From positions 1-8,858 of the forward strand of contig JAEELU010000045.1 of assembly GCA_016282815.1 (NCBI GenBank): a stretch of 8,858 nucleotides of DNA, given 5' to 3'. Positions within the stretch are counted from its first letter, which is position 1. Every line of letters starts with the position of its first letter. This DNA comes from Acholeplasmatales bacterium. Lineage in GTDB: Bacteria; Bacillota_I; Bacilli_A; Acholeplasmatales; Anaeroplasmataceae. The notes under the pieces are model-generated. The model did no database searches, was not told where the DNA came from, and was given only the letters and a program-made list of their open reading frames with translations. A program made the position numbers and the translations under genes. Shown here piece by piece: positions 1 through 6,360 of the stretch.

Positions 1-27
1 AAAAAATAAAAGTGGTATAAACCACTT
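1..27 (-). terminator. Rho-independent terminator of the csoR-copA operon
   Basis: Read on the minus strand, a perfect 7-bp stem (AAGTGGT / ACCACTT, loop TTAT, positions 10-27) is followed by a T-rich tail (TTATTTTTT). The stem begins at the base directly after the copA TAG, so there is no spacer. The T-run is only on the minus-strand exit side, so it acts in the copA direction. Confidence 0.85.
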
Positions 28-231
28 CTACTTTACTTCGTATCCTGCATCGATAATATTTTTGATGATTTCATCCTTATTAACATCATCATTATAGCTT
101 ACTACAACATTTTTATTATCTAATGATGCCTTAGCATCACATACATTATTTACCTTCTTACATGCGTCCTCGACATGCTTAACACAATGCATACACATCA
201 TGCCCTCTACATTAATTGTTAGCTCCTTCAT
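28..231 (-). CDS. Possible internally initiated CopZ-like copper chaperone (in frame within copA)
   Basis: An in-frame ATG at copA codon 760 would give a 67-residue protein, the usual size of a free CopZ. It contains exactly one HMA domain, with GMMCMHC at residues 10-16. The ATG is preceded by a strong Shine-Dalgarno-like sequence (238-248). I infer that the pump and a soluble Cu(I) chaperone could be made from one gene, either because an ancestral copZ was fused to copA with its ribosome site kept, or because internal initiation is selected. The alternative is that the GAG-GAG-GTG-GAG codons merely encode an acidic linker. Only the sequence pattern supports this; production of the short protein is not shown. 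Confidence 0.42.
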   Translation of the reverse strand: MKELTINVEGMMCMHCVKHVEDACKKVNNVCDAKASLDNKNVVVSYNDDVNKDEIIKNIIDAGYEVK

Positions 232-2508
232 TTTATTCTCCACCTCCTCTATTTCTACTTTCTCTTCTCTATTTACATTCTTAACCTTAAAGAAATTAAT
301 AGTTAATGCTGTTAATACTACTGATACACTTGAAATACTCATAGCTATACTTGCAATCATAGGATTAATACTAAAGCCATTTTTAGCATAATAGAATGCA
401 CCTGTAGCGATAACTACACAAATTAAATTATAAAAGAATGCCCAGAATAAACAAATTTTAATTGTTGTAAGTACTCTTTTTGATAATCTAATAACATTTG
501 ATATATCTAGTAAATTATTATGAAGTAATATGATATCTGATGATTCTATTGCAATATCTGATCCATTTGAAACTGATATTGATACATCAGCCTCAGCTAA
601 GGCTATAGCATCATTAACACCATCTCCTACCATCGCAACTAACCCATCACGTTCATTCTTTAGCCTCTTAATTACCTCACCCTTTTCAGTTGGTAAAACC
701 TCAGAGATTACCTCCTTGATATTAACCTCTTTTGCTATAGATTCACTGCATAGCTTATTATCACCAGTAAGCATAATTGTATCTATCCCAAGCTTATTTA
801 GCTCATCAATAGCAACACTTGAATCCTTCTTTGGTATATCCATTAATGTAATTAAACCAGCTATATTATTATTTTCTAATATTAATAATACTGTTTTACC
901 ATTTTTAGAATAATCATCTATTTCCTTAGTTAGCTTATTATCTATATTATTGTCTAATAAATATTTATCATTACCAATATAATATGTATTTGAATCAATC
1001 TTACATTTAATTCCTCTACCATCTATTATTTCTAAATCATTAACATCTAGTAGCTTACTATCCTTAGTATATTCTATTATTGCTTTAGCAAGTGGATGAG
1101 ATGATTTTGATTCTATTGAATATAGTATAGATTTTAAATCTAGATTAGAATAATTAATAAAATCTACAACCCTTGGATCACCATTTGTTATTGTACCTGT
1201 CTTATCAAATACAATAGTTTTTATTTTACCTGTATTTTCAAGTATTTCAGCATTTCTAATTAATAAACCATTTGAAGCACCCTTACCTGTTCCTACCATA
1301 ATAGCTACAGGTGTAGCAAGGCCTAAGGCACATGGACATGCTATAACAAGTACTGTTATTGCAAATCTAAATGCTAGCTCAAAGTTTTTAGATACGATAA
1401 AATTTACTATAAATGTAACAATTGATATTAAAAAAATCACAGGAACAAATATGCTTGATATCCTATCCGCAAGCTTTGAGATTGGTGCCTTAGAATTTGA
1501 GGCCTCCTCAACAAGCTTAATAATTGTATTAATTGATGTATCATCACCAACCTTAGTAGCCATCATTTTTGCATATCCTGTATCTACTACAGTACCAGAA
1601 TAACAAAAATCATCAATAGTTTTATATTTTGGTATAGATTCACCAGTAATATTAGCCTCATTAATTGATAATGATCCTTCTATTATTCTTCCATCTACTG
1701 CAAGTATATCTCCCTTTCTTAATATAACAATATCATTAACCTTAATATCCTTACTATTAATATTAACCTCTTTATCATCTATTAAAACATTAGCTGTTTT
1801 AGGTGATAAATTAACTAAATCCTCAATAGCCTTAGTTGTTTTCTTTTTTGATAATCCCTCAAAATATTTACCTAATGATACTAATGTTAATATCATACCT
1901 GCAGATTCATAATATAAATTCATATGATATTTTTCTACAAGCTCAGGATTATTCGTAGCCATACCATACGAAATAATAAACAATGCGATTATTCCATATA
2001 ATAATGATGCGATACTTCCTACTGCAATTAATGTATCCATATTAGGATGGCCCTTAATAAGCTTAGTAATACCACTTACAAAATATCTTCTATATATAAA
2101 TACGATAGGTAATATTAATAAAAACTGTATTAACGCAAAGCCCAATGGATTTATATGCATATCGATAAAGCTAAATACAGGCCAGCCTAGCATCATATGT
2201 CCCATTGAAACATACATTGTTAATAATAGGAATATAAATGAAATAATTAAATCTCTTAAATCATGATTCTTATCATTATTAACTATTTTACTTTCTGTAT
2301 TTGGTAGTGATGCAGAATATCCTGCTTTATTTATTGCATCAATAATCATTTCATCCGAGCATAATTTATCATCATATTCTATATCCATATTATTATTTAA
2401 TAAATTAACCTGACATGATGATACACCATCAAGCTTAGACGCAGCCTTTTCTACTGCGCTTTGGCAGGCAGCACATGTCATACCCTTAACATCGAATCTC
2501 TTTTTCAT
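28..2508 (-). CDS. copA: Copper-translocating P1B-type ATPase with N- and C-terminal HMA domains
   Basis: An 826-residue membrane pump that uses ATP to export Cu(I) from the cytoplasm. Visible in order: N-terminal HMA domain with GMTCAAC (residues 9-15); membrane helices from about 87; actuator TGES (288-291); metal-site CPC (391-393); phosphorylation DKTGT (435-439); nucleotide-binding HP (471-472); TGD (581-583); GDGVND hinge (628-633); last helices to about 740; then an acidic linker and a second HMA domain with GMMCMHC (769-775). CPC with two CxxC HMA domains indicates Cu(I) rather than Zn/Cd. The ATG overlaps the csoR stop by one base (TAATG) and has AAGAGG upstream, so translation is probably coupled. 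The C-terminal HMA is unusual, since extra HMA domains are normally N-terminal; it looks like a fused CopZ chaperone. Expression is expected to be copper-induced through CsoR. Confidence 0.97.
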   Translation of the reverse strand: MKKRFDVKGMTCAACQSAVEKAASKLDGVSSCQVNLLNNNMDIEYDDKLCSDEMIIDAINKAGYSASLPNTESKIVNNDKNHDLRDLIISFIFLLLTMYVSMGHMMLGWPVFSFIDMHINPLGFALIQFLLILPIVFIYRRYFVSGITKLIKGHPNMDTLIAVGSIASLLYGIIALFIISYGMATNNPELVEKYHMNLYYESAGMILTLVSLGKYFEGLSKKKTTKAIEDLVNLSPKTANVLIDDKEVNINSKDIKVNDIVILRKGDILAVDGRIIEGSLSINEANITGESIPKYKTIDDFCYSGTVVDTGYAKMMATKVGDDTSINTIIKLVEEASNSKAPISKLADRISSIFVPVIFLISIVTFIVNFIVSKNFELAFRFAITVLVIACPCALGLATPVAIMVGTGKGASNGLLIRNAEILENTGKIKTIVFDKTGTITNGDPRVVDFINYSNLDLKSILYSIESKSSHPLAKAIIEYTKDSKLLDVNDLEIIDGRGIKCKIDSNTYYIGNDKYLLDNNIDNKLTKEIDDYSKNGKTVLLILENNNIAGLITLMDIPKKDSSVAIDELNKLGIDTIMLTGDNKLCSESIAKEVNIKEVISEVLPTEKGEVIKRLKNERDGLVAMVGDGVNDAIALAEADVSISVSNGSDIAIESSDIILLHNNLLDISNVIRLSKRVLTTIKICLFWAFFYNLICVVIATGAFYYAKNGFSINPMIASIAMSISSVSVVLTALTINFFKVKNVNREEKVEIEEVENKMKELTINVEGMMCMHCVKHVEDACKKVNNVCDAKASLDNKNVVVSYNDDVNKDEIIKNIIDAGYEVK
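238..248 (-). promoter_or_regulatory. Internal ribosome binding site before the C-terminal HMA of CopA
   Basis: On the minus strand the bases read AGGAGGTGGAG. They contain AGGAGGTG, fully complementary to the 16S rRNA 3' end, 9 nt before the in-frame ATG at 231; GGTGGAG ends 6 nt before it. The match is as good as or better than those before most independent genes here, including copA itself (AAGAGG). Confidence 0.45.
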
Positions 2509-2801
2509 TATTGAAACCTCTTAAATAAATCAACTATCTCATCGATTATTTCATAATCCTTATTTTCTATATGCTCAATTAAGCATGTATGCATATGATT
2601 ATCTAAAACAATATTAGCTATAGATTTAATAGATTTATTAACCGCAGATAGCTGAATTAATATATCATCACAATATCTATCCTCATCAATCATTTTCTTT
2701 ATACCATTTAATTGACCGATACATCTATTTAATCTGATATCTAAATCCTTCTTTTCATCCTCTGTTCTTTTTTTAGTTTTAACACAATTTTCGCATGCCA
2801 T
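2508..2801 (-). CDS. csoR: CsoR-family copper-sensing transcriptional repressor
   Basis: A 97-residue all-helical cytoplasmic repressor of the CsoR/RcnR (DUF156) family, which releases DNA on metal binding. The family core is clear: an LNRCIGQLNGIKKMI helix (24-38) and Cu(I) ligands Cys44, His69 and Cys73 in the expected C...HxxxC spacing, with Tyr43 before the first Cys as in copper sensors. This ligand set favours Cu over Ni/Co (RcnR) or persulfide sensing (CstR has no His ligand). An extra CxxC near the N-terminus (Cys3, Cys6) is not part of the usual site. The ATG has GAAGGTGG 4 nt upstream. It is the first gene of the operon and overlaps copA by 1 nt. The inverted repeat within its own promoter indicates autorepression together with copA. 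Confidence 0.95.
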   Translation of the reverse strand: MACENCVKTKKRTEDEKKDLDIRLNRCIGQLNGIKKMIDEDRYCDDILIQLSAVNKSIKSIANIVLDNHMHTCLIEHIENKDYEIIDEIVDLFKRFQ

Positions 2802-2822
2802 AATACCACCTTCATTTTTATT

Positions 2823-2851
2823 ATTATATACCCCCTAGGGGTATGTGTCAA
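2823..2851 (-). promoter_or_regulatory. csoR-copA promoter
   Basis: A perfect sigma-A-type promoter: -35 TTGACA (2846-2851), 17-nt spacer, -10 TATAAT (2823-2828). The predicted start is near 2816, giving a leader of only about 15 nt that is almost filled by the ribosome site. Such a strong promoter requires repression, which the operator in its spacer would provide. Confidence 0.92.
2828..2844. promoter_or_regulatory. CsoR operator
   Basis: ATACCCC-CTA-GGGGTAT is an inverted repeat with perfect 7-bp arms. It fills most of the -35/-10 spacer and touches the -10 box. The G/C-tract pseudopalindrome flanked by ATA/TAT is the typical form of CsoR operators in Bacillota, and it stands out sharply in this AT-rich DNA. 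Bound CsoR would block RNA polymerase directly. Confidence 0.9.
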
Positions 2852-2856
2852 GAAAC

Positions 2857-2884
2857 AAAAAAGAGTATCTATATATAGATACTC
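2857..2884 (-). terminator. Rho-independent terminator of the padR-HAAS-DUF4097 operon
   Basis: A 22-bp perfect palindrome (2863-2884; GAGTATCTATA / TATAGATACTC) is followed on the minus strand by six Ts (2857-2862). It begins 10 nt after the stop of the DUF4097 gene. Its T-run ends only 5 nt before the -35 box of the csoR promoter, so the two operons are packed tightly but insulated. Confidence 0.9.
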
Positions 2885-2894
2885 CAGTTTATAA

Positions 2895-3791
2895 TTATTG
2901 TGCAATTGTAATATGAATAGATCCTGTAGATGTTTCTGCGATGCACTCTCCGCCTGTTGTTTGAGGTACTGATACACTACCAGTTGATGTAGATGTTCTA
3001 AATGTTTTACCAGTTAGAATTGAGCCTCTAATACCACCAGTTGAAGATTTTAAATATAATGAGCTAGCATCTATTTTTTCAAACTTAATACCGCCTGTAG
3101 AATTTCTAACATCAATTTTACCTTGAGCAATTAGATCATCCATATGAACTCCACCAGTTGAGCTTGTGCAAGTGAAGTTATTACATCTAACAGCACTTAC
3201 ATAAGTTCCGCCTGTTGCTTCATTTAATGTGATATCACCAGTAGCTGTAATATTCTTAATTGTTAAGCTACCAGTTGAATTTAGAGCCTTAAATGATTCT
3301 GCTTGAATGTTTTCTAAATCAACACTTCCTGTTGAGCATTTAACATCTACTGCATTAAGCTTTAAATTAAGCTTTGATTCTATTCTTCCTGTATCTCCCT
3401 TTACCTTGAAGCTAGAATATGTATCCTTAGGAAGGCTAACTGTTAGCTTAATTTCATTAAAGCCAAATGACATAAAGAACTTATCATACCAAGCACGATT
3501 ATCATTAACCTTAACTGTTAATACCTTATCTACTACCTTAACATCATGAACGATTTTATCTGTTTCCTTACATTCGATATTACATTTACCATCTGTAGAT
3601 GCTACAAATGTTACACTTGCAGTTTCAACGCTAATATCGATTGAATCAAAATCCTCTTCTACAAGATGATTATTTGTTTTTGCTGAAGCCTTAACAGTTG
3701 AATTATTAATGATTGCAAATGTTAATAATCCTCCTCCAGCAAGTAATAATAAAATTCCAATTACTAAAAAGAATACCTTAAGCTTGCGCAT
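2895..3791 (-). CDS. Membrane-anchored DUF4097 beta-repeat protein
   Basis: A 298-residue protein with a basic N-terminus and one hydrophobic segment (about 5-28), then a predicted extracytoplasmic domain. From residue 133 on there are nine TG turns (Thr at 134, 154, 173, 193, 212, 232, 251, 270, 289), every 19-20 residues, mostly as STGG or STGS followed by a beta strand. This is the pattern of DUF4097 proteins, predicted to fold as a beta-solenoid. The biochemical role of the family is not settled; envelope sensing or anchoring is an inference. I chose ATG 3791 because GGTGGAGG lies 8 nt before it. A TTG 18 nt upstream overlaps that ribosome site and is unlikely. The gene overlaps the HAAS gene by 14 nt, indicating translational coupling, and is last in the PadR operon. 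Confidence 0.88.
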   Translation of the reverse strand: MRKLKVFFLVIGILLLLAGGGLLTFAIINNSTVKASAKTNNHLVEEDFDSIDISVETASVTFVASTDGKCNIECKETDKIVHDVKVVDKVLTVKVNDNRAWYDKFFMSFGFNEIKLTVSLPKDTYSSFKVKGDTGRIESKLNLKLNAVDVKCSTGSVDLENIQAESFKALNSTGSLTIKNITATGDITLNEATGGTYVSAVRCNNFTCTSSTGGVHMDDLIAQGKIDVRNSTGGIKFEKIDASSLYLKSSTGGIRGSILTGKTFRTSTSTGSVSVPQTTGGECIAETSTGSIHITIAQ

Positions 3792-4383
3792 TTTTCTTAC
3801 CTCCACCAATTAATAATCTTTTAAATCCAACTAAAACCTTTTTTGTTATCTTAGCATTTAGCTTTGTTGCTGCGATACATACAAAGAAGAATACTAGTGT
3901 TCCACCAAATCCAAGTAATGAAACTGCTAAATTTAACAATATTACTTCTCCCTGAGACATGTGTGCGAAGAATGATATTAGACCAACTATTCCATATCCT
4001 AATAATCCAACCTCGGCAGCGTATGCTGCGATTACTAAAATCCATAATACTAAGCAGAACACAAGTCCTAATACTATTAATACTAGGAATAATGGTAACC
4101 AAAGTGGAAAGCCTAATATTAATAATACTATTACAAGTGGGCTAACCTTCTTCTTAGGTCTCATTCTTTCCTTAACTAGCTTTGCAAGAGGTGTATCCTG
4201 AGCTATTTGATCTACAACCTCATCAATTGAACCAATATCTCTGATTGCTTCCTCCTCTGTTTTTCCTTCCTCAACTCTATCATCAATCATTTCACTATAG
4301 AACTCTAAGCGTTCATCGATATCTGCCTTAGGAAGTCCAGCTAATCTTTTTTCAAGTTCACTTAAAAATTCCTTCTTTTTCAT
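3778..4383 (-). CDS. HAAS-domain (DUF1700) integral membrane protein
   Basis: A 201-residue protein. Residues 1-66 are a soluble helical HAAS/DUF1700 domain (MKKKEFLSELEKRL start, LP at 17-18, ERLEFYSEMIDDR, then EEAIRDIGS). A basic linker (71-80, KERMRPKKK) is followed by three or four membrane helices (about 82-122, 124-142, 147-172) and a basic tail. HAAS proteins are typically encoded next to PadR regulators and DUF4097 proteins, as here. They are thought to act with the neighbouring regulator at the membrane, but the mechanism is not established. The ATG has AAAGGAGAG 8 nt upstream. It starts 1 nt after the padR stop and its 3' end overlaps the DUF4097 gene by 14 nt, so the three are one transcription unit. 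Confidence 0.88.
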   Translation of the reverse strand: MKKKEFLSELEKRLAGLPKADIDERLEFYSEMIDDRVEEGKTEEEAIRDIGSIDEVVDQIAQDTPLAKLVKERMRPKKKVSPLVIVLLILGFPLWLPLFLVLIVLGLVFCLVLWILVIAAYAAEVGLLGYGIVGLISFFAHMSQGEVILLNLAVSLLGFGGTLVFFFVCIAATKLNAKITKKVLVGFKRLLIGGGKKNAQA

Positions 4384-4384
4384 C

Positions 4385-4696
4385 CTAGTTACTCTCCTTT
4401 ACGATAAATGAATAAATTTCCATGAGTTCCTTCCATTCATTTTTAAAGTCCTCAATTCTTGCAAGTCCAGTATTCGTTATATGATAATACTTTCTTACTC
4501 TATTCTCATGCAGGACTACTCTAACCTCTAGCATTTTTGCGTCTTCCAGTCGTTTTAGAATTGTGTATAACGTCGATTCTGATAATTCTAATATCGGCTT
4601 AAGATCCTTTATAATCTTATACCCGTATGAATCCTCATTCTTTATTGCGGTAAGTACACAGACATCTAAAACGCCTCTTTTTAACTGTGCGTCCAT
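4385..4696 (-). CDS. PadR-family transcriptional regulator
   Basis: A 103-residue winged-helix repressor. The family features are visible: the N-terminal LKRGVLDVCVLTAI helix, SYGYKIIKDL (about 23-32), the recognition region LSESTLYTILKRLEDAKML, then a wing with RKYYHIT and TGLARI. It is the short form (PadR subfamily 2, about 110 aa), in which one C-terminal helix (83-100) dimerises the protein. The ATG has AAAGGTGA 10 nt upstream. As first gene of a padR-HAAS-DUF4097 operon it most likely autoregulates the operon; inverted repeats over its promoter are candidate binding sites. The ligand is unknown. Confidence 0.93.
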   Translation of the reverse strand: MDAQLKRGVLDVCVLTAIKNEDSYGYKIIKDLKPILELSESTLYTILKRLEDAKMLEVRVVLHENRVRKYYHITNTGLARIEDFKNEWKELMEIYSFIVKESN

Positions 4697-4716
4697 GATT
4701 TATACATCACCTTTCG

Positions 4717-4755
4717 ATATACATCATATCACGAGGTATATAGTTTGTAAATACC
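4717..4755. promoter_or_regulatory. Candidate PadR operators over the padR promoter
   Basis: Two imperfectly nested dyads cover the promoter: ATATAC-N13-GTATAT (4717-4741, over the -10 box) and GGTAT-N11-ATACC (4735-4755, over the -35 box). A direct repeat ATACATCA (4702-4709 and 4719-4726) is also present. Autoregulation by PadR is common and any of these could be the site. The arms are short and AT-rich, so chance cannot be excluded. Confidence 0.4.
4723..4751 (-). promoter_or_regulatory. Promoter of the padR operon
   Basis: -35 TTTACA (4746-4751), 17-nt spacer, -10 TATGAT (4723-4728), each box one base from consensus. The predicted start is near 4716, about 20 nt before the padR ATG. Confidence 0.8.
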
Positions 4756-4774
4756 ATTTTGATAATTTTTTTGC

Positions 4775-4806
4775 AAAAAAATAACCCCAACATAATAAAT
4801 GTTGGG
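4775..4806 (-). terminator. Terminator of the hydrolase-tfoX-PNPOx operon
   Basis: On the minus strand an 8-bp stem (CCCAACAT / ATGTTGGG, 5-nt loop, 4786-4806) is followed by GTTATTTTTTT. It starts about 23 nt after the PNPOx stop. A T-run also follows on the plus strand, so it could work in both directions, but no plus-strand gene precedes it. Confidence 0.88.
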
Positions 4807-4829
4807 ATTTTTTAAAAAATTTTTTAATG

Positions 4830-5222
4830 TTATTTTATTTCTTCCTTGTCACTAAAGAAGCTATATCTAAATGCATGCACATTTGTTAGCTTAAATGTAA
4901 CAAATTTACCATCACCAGGCTCATATAAGCCCTTAGGTCCTGTAGGATCAGATAGTATTTTTCTTTGGATTTCAATATCATTATTTTCTTCTAATTTAGC
5001 AGAAACTCTAAGCCATGATGTATTATCATACATACCACATAATTCTACATTAGAATTAGCCTTAACCTGCTTATAAAAATCCTTAAAATTACCGCTACAA
5101 ATATAAGCATCACCATCTATATCAGTAACACTGCCAAATGGTCTTACTCTAGGCTGATCATCCTCTATTGTTGCAATATAAAATACCTTAACCTTTTTTA
5201 ATTCTTCAACTATTTTATTCAT
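4830..5222 (-). CDS. Pyridoxamine 5'-phosphate oxidase-fold (PNPOx-like) flavoprotein
   Basis: A 130-residue cytoplasmic protein of the split-barrel PNPOx-like superfamily, whose small members bind FMN (or F420/heme in some lineages). Recognisable parts are the first strand FYIATIEDDQPRVRPFG (14-30), YICSGNFKDFYKQVKANSNVELC (the strand-helix-strand after it) and WLRVSAKLEENND, a common layout in this group. Length is typical of single-domain members. It lacks the features of true PdxH, which is about 200 residues, so a role in vitamin B6 synthesis is not supported; a reductase or flavin-binding role is an inference. The ribosome site AGGAGG precedes the ATG by 8 nt. It is the last gene of a three-gene operon. 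Confidence 0.85.
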   Translation of the reverse strand: MNKIVEELKKVKVFYIATIEDDQPRVRPFGSVTDIDGDAYICSGNFKDFYKQVKANSNVELCGMYDNTSWLRVSAKLEENNDIEIQRKILSDPTGPKGLYEPGDGKFVTFKLTNVHAFRYSFFSDKEEIK

Positions 5223-5236
5223 ATTTTTCTCCTCCT

Positions 5237-5253
5237 ATATTACTATGTAATAT
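5237..5253. repeat. Inverted repeat just upstream of the PNPOx ribosome binding site
   Basis: ATATTAC-TAT-GTAATAT has perfect 7-bp arms in the 33-nt gap between tfoX-like and PNPOx genes, directly next to the AGGAGG site. With only A/T-rich pairs and no T-run it is not a terminator. It might be a weak mRNA hairpin tuning translation or a protein site; chance is possible in such AT-rich DNA. Confidence 0.4.
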
Positions 5254-5255
5254 AA

Positions 5256-5543
5256 TTATTTTAATTCATCTAATAGCTTATATATTATTTCTGCAATTTC
5301 TAGCTTATTTTCACTATCTATTAAATACATAGGCTTAGCACCATCATATGGTATTTCCTCACTTAAGGATAGGTATTCTAATGATGGAGATTTTTTAATT
5401 AAAAATCTATCATCATATATACCACCAAATAGTATTCCATCACTATATAATAGATATTCACCCATCATTTTTCTATAGGAAATATTATTTACATTTTCAA
5501 GTAAATCTAATACATATTCTAGATAGTTCTTTGAGCTTGCCAT
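5256..5543 (-). CDS. TfoX N-terminal domain protein
   Basis: A 95-residue protein matching the TfoX_N domain: MASSKNYLEYVLDLLENV, then RKMMGEYLLYSDGILFGGIYDDRFLIKKS, where the MxGxYxxYxDGxxFGxIxDxxxxxK pattern is typical, and a C-terminal helix. It lacks the TfoX_C domain of gammaproteobacterial Sxy/TfoX, so a competence-regulator role should not be transferred. Stand-alone TfoX_N proteins are frequent in Bacillota and their function is unknown. I chose ATG 5543, which has AAGGAGG 7 nt upstream. A further ATG at 5597 lies inside the hydrolase gene and has no ribosome site. It begins 19 nt after the hydrolase stop, and the PNPOx gene follows after 33 nt. Confidence 0.82.
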   Translation of the reverse strand: MASSKNYLEYVLDLLENVNNISYRKMMGEYLLYSDGILFGGIYDDRFLIKKSPSLEYLSLSEEIPYDGAKPMYLIDSENKLEIAEIIYKLLDELK

Positions 5544-5562
5544 AGTATTCCTCCTTGTATTA

Positions 5563-6270
5563 TTATATATGTGTAATAATAGCATTTGTAGTTTCATTTA
5601 TTTGTTCTTCTCTTGTAATTAATAGCTCACCATCACCCTTTTGATTTCCATAATAGGCAAATCCAGCATGGTTCCCACCTTCTATTATACACTCAAAATA
5701 ATTAGATGCATTACCTAAAGTTGAATTATATCTATCTTTATTCATAACATGGTCGTTTGATCCATATATTAAAATATTATTTAATTTATTATCAAGCTTA
5801 TCTACTGAATATGCAGCAAGCATAATCGCACCTCTAACCTTATCACTATGTGAATATGCATATTTAGATGCGATTGCTCCACCTAATGAATGGCCACTAA
5901 TATAATAATTTTTATAATTATAATTGTTAATTACACTATCAGCCTTATTTATACCAAAGAACGCAAAATGAAATGGCATATCTACTAAAAATACATCAAT
6001 ACCTTCATTAGCAAGACTCATACATAATGGAGCGTAAGCCTCTGTTTCTACCTTCGCTCCAGGATAGAATATTATTGCATTATCCTCTCCTACACTATCA
6101 AAGAAATAATATGAATCCTTCTTTGTTACCTCTACCCTATCAGTTGATTTTAATGAATCATATGCCACTTTTTCTGCATGATAATATATACTTGTATAAA
6201 TAAAAAAGCCACCTACTGCTAATATTAATGCTATAGTTGGAATTATCCAAAATAAATGCTTTTTTCTCAT
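5563..6270 (-). CDS. Membrane-anchored alpha/beta hydrolase (Abhydrolase_5-like)
   Basis: A 235-residue protein with a short basic N-terminus and one hydrophobic anchor (about 5-27); the catalytic domain is probably outside the membrane. The hydrolase features are clear: an oxyanion-side strand IIFYPGAKVETEAYAP (66-81), VFLVDMPF (93-100), nucleophile elbow GHSLGG with Ser128, acid candidate Asp173 (GSNDHV) and catalytic His201 in GGNHAGF. The FYPGxKVExEAYxP and GGNHAxFxxYGxQxGDG signatures are typical of PF12695 proteins in Bacillota. The substrate is unknown (an ester or related bond). I chose ATG 6270, with AAGGGAG 8 nt upstream; a TTG 60 nt earlier lies within the likely untranslated leader. 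First gene of the operon with tfoX-like and PNPOx genes. Confidence 0.88.
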   Translation of the reverse strand: MRKKHLFWIIPTIALILAVGGFFIYTSIYYHAEKVAYDSLKSTDRVEVTKKDSYYFFDSVGEDNAIIFYPGAKVETEAYAPLCMSLANEGIDVFLVDMPFHFAFFGINKADSVINNYNYKNYYISGHSLGGAIASKYAYSHSDKVRGAIMLAAYSVDKLDNKLNNILIYGSNDHVMNKDRYNSTLGNASNYFECIIEGGNHAGFAYYGNQKGDGELLITREEQINETTNAIITHI

Positions 6271-6301
6271 AGCTACTACTCCCTTTTTAAGCTGCCGTAT
6301 A

Positions 6302-6330
6302 AGTATATAACAATTATTATTAATATTCAA
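6302..6330 (-). promoter_or_regulatory. Promoter of the hydrolase operon
   Basis: -35 TTGAAT (6325-6330), 17-nt spacer, -10 TATACT (6302-6307). The predicted start is near 6295, about 25 nt before the hydrolase ATG. No strong terminator is visible between the antiporter stop and this promoter (only a weak 5-bp stem, TAGAA/TTCTA), so some readthrough from the antiporter gene is possible. Confidence 0.7.
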
Positions 6331-6360
6331 TTCTATACATTAATTAGAAGAAAAATTCTA

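Noticed and set aside
200..913. Plus-strand open frames inside copA (200-391, 530-913)
   Set aside because: They lie opposite a clear copA with all P-type ATPase motifs, have no family features or good ribosome sites, and are Ser/Thr/Ile-rich as expected for the complement of an AT-rich gene.
2741..2977. Minus-strand open frame across the csoR promoter
   Set aside because: It would run through the terminator, promoter and operator and overlap csoR out of frame; no recognisable domain.
3809..3809. TTG start giving a DUF4097 protein 6 residues longer
   Set aside because: It overlaps the strong GGTGGAGG ribosome site that serves the ATG at 3791, and the hydrophobic anchor already begins right after that ATG.
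3851..4201. Open frames on both strands within the HAAS gene
   Set aside because: They are shadows of a hydrophobic coding region; the HAAS frame has the domain pattern, ribosome site and operon spacing.
5544..5597. Upstream ATG extending the TfoX-like protein by 18 residues
   Set aside because: No ribosome site, overlaps the hydrolase gene, and the extension has no TfoX similarity; ATG 5543 has AAGGAGG at the right distance.
6271..6330. TTG start extending the hydrolase by 20 residues
   Set aside because: The TTG lies within the -35 box of a good promoter and would put extra polar residues before the membrane anchor; no ribosome site.
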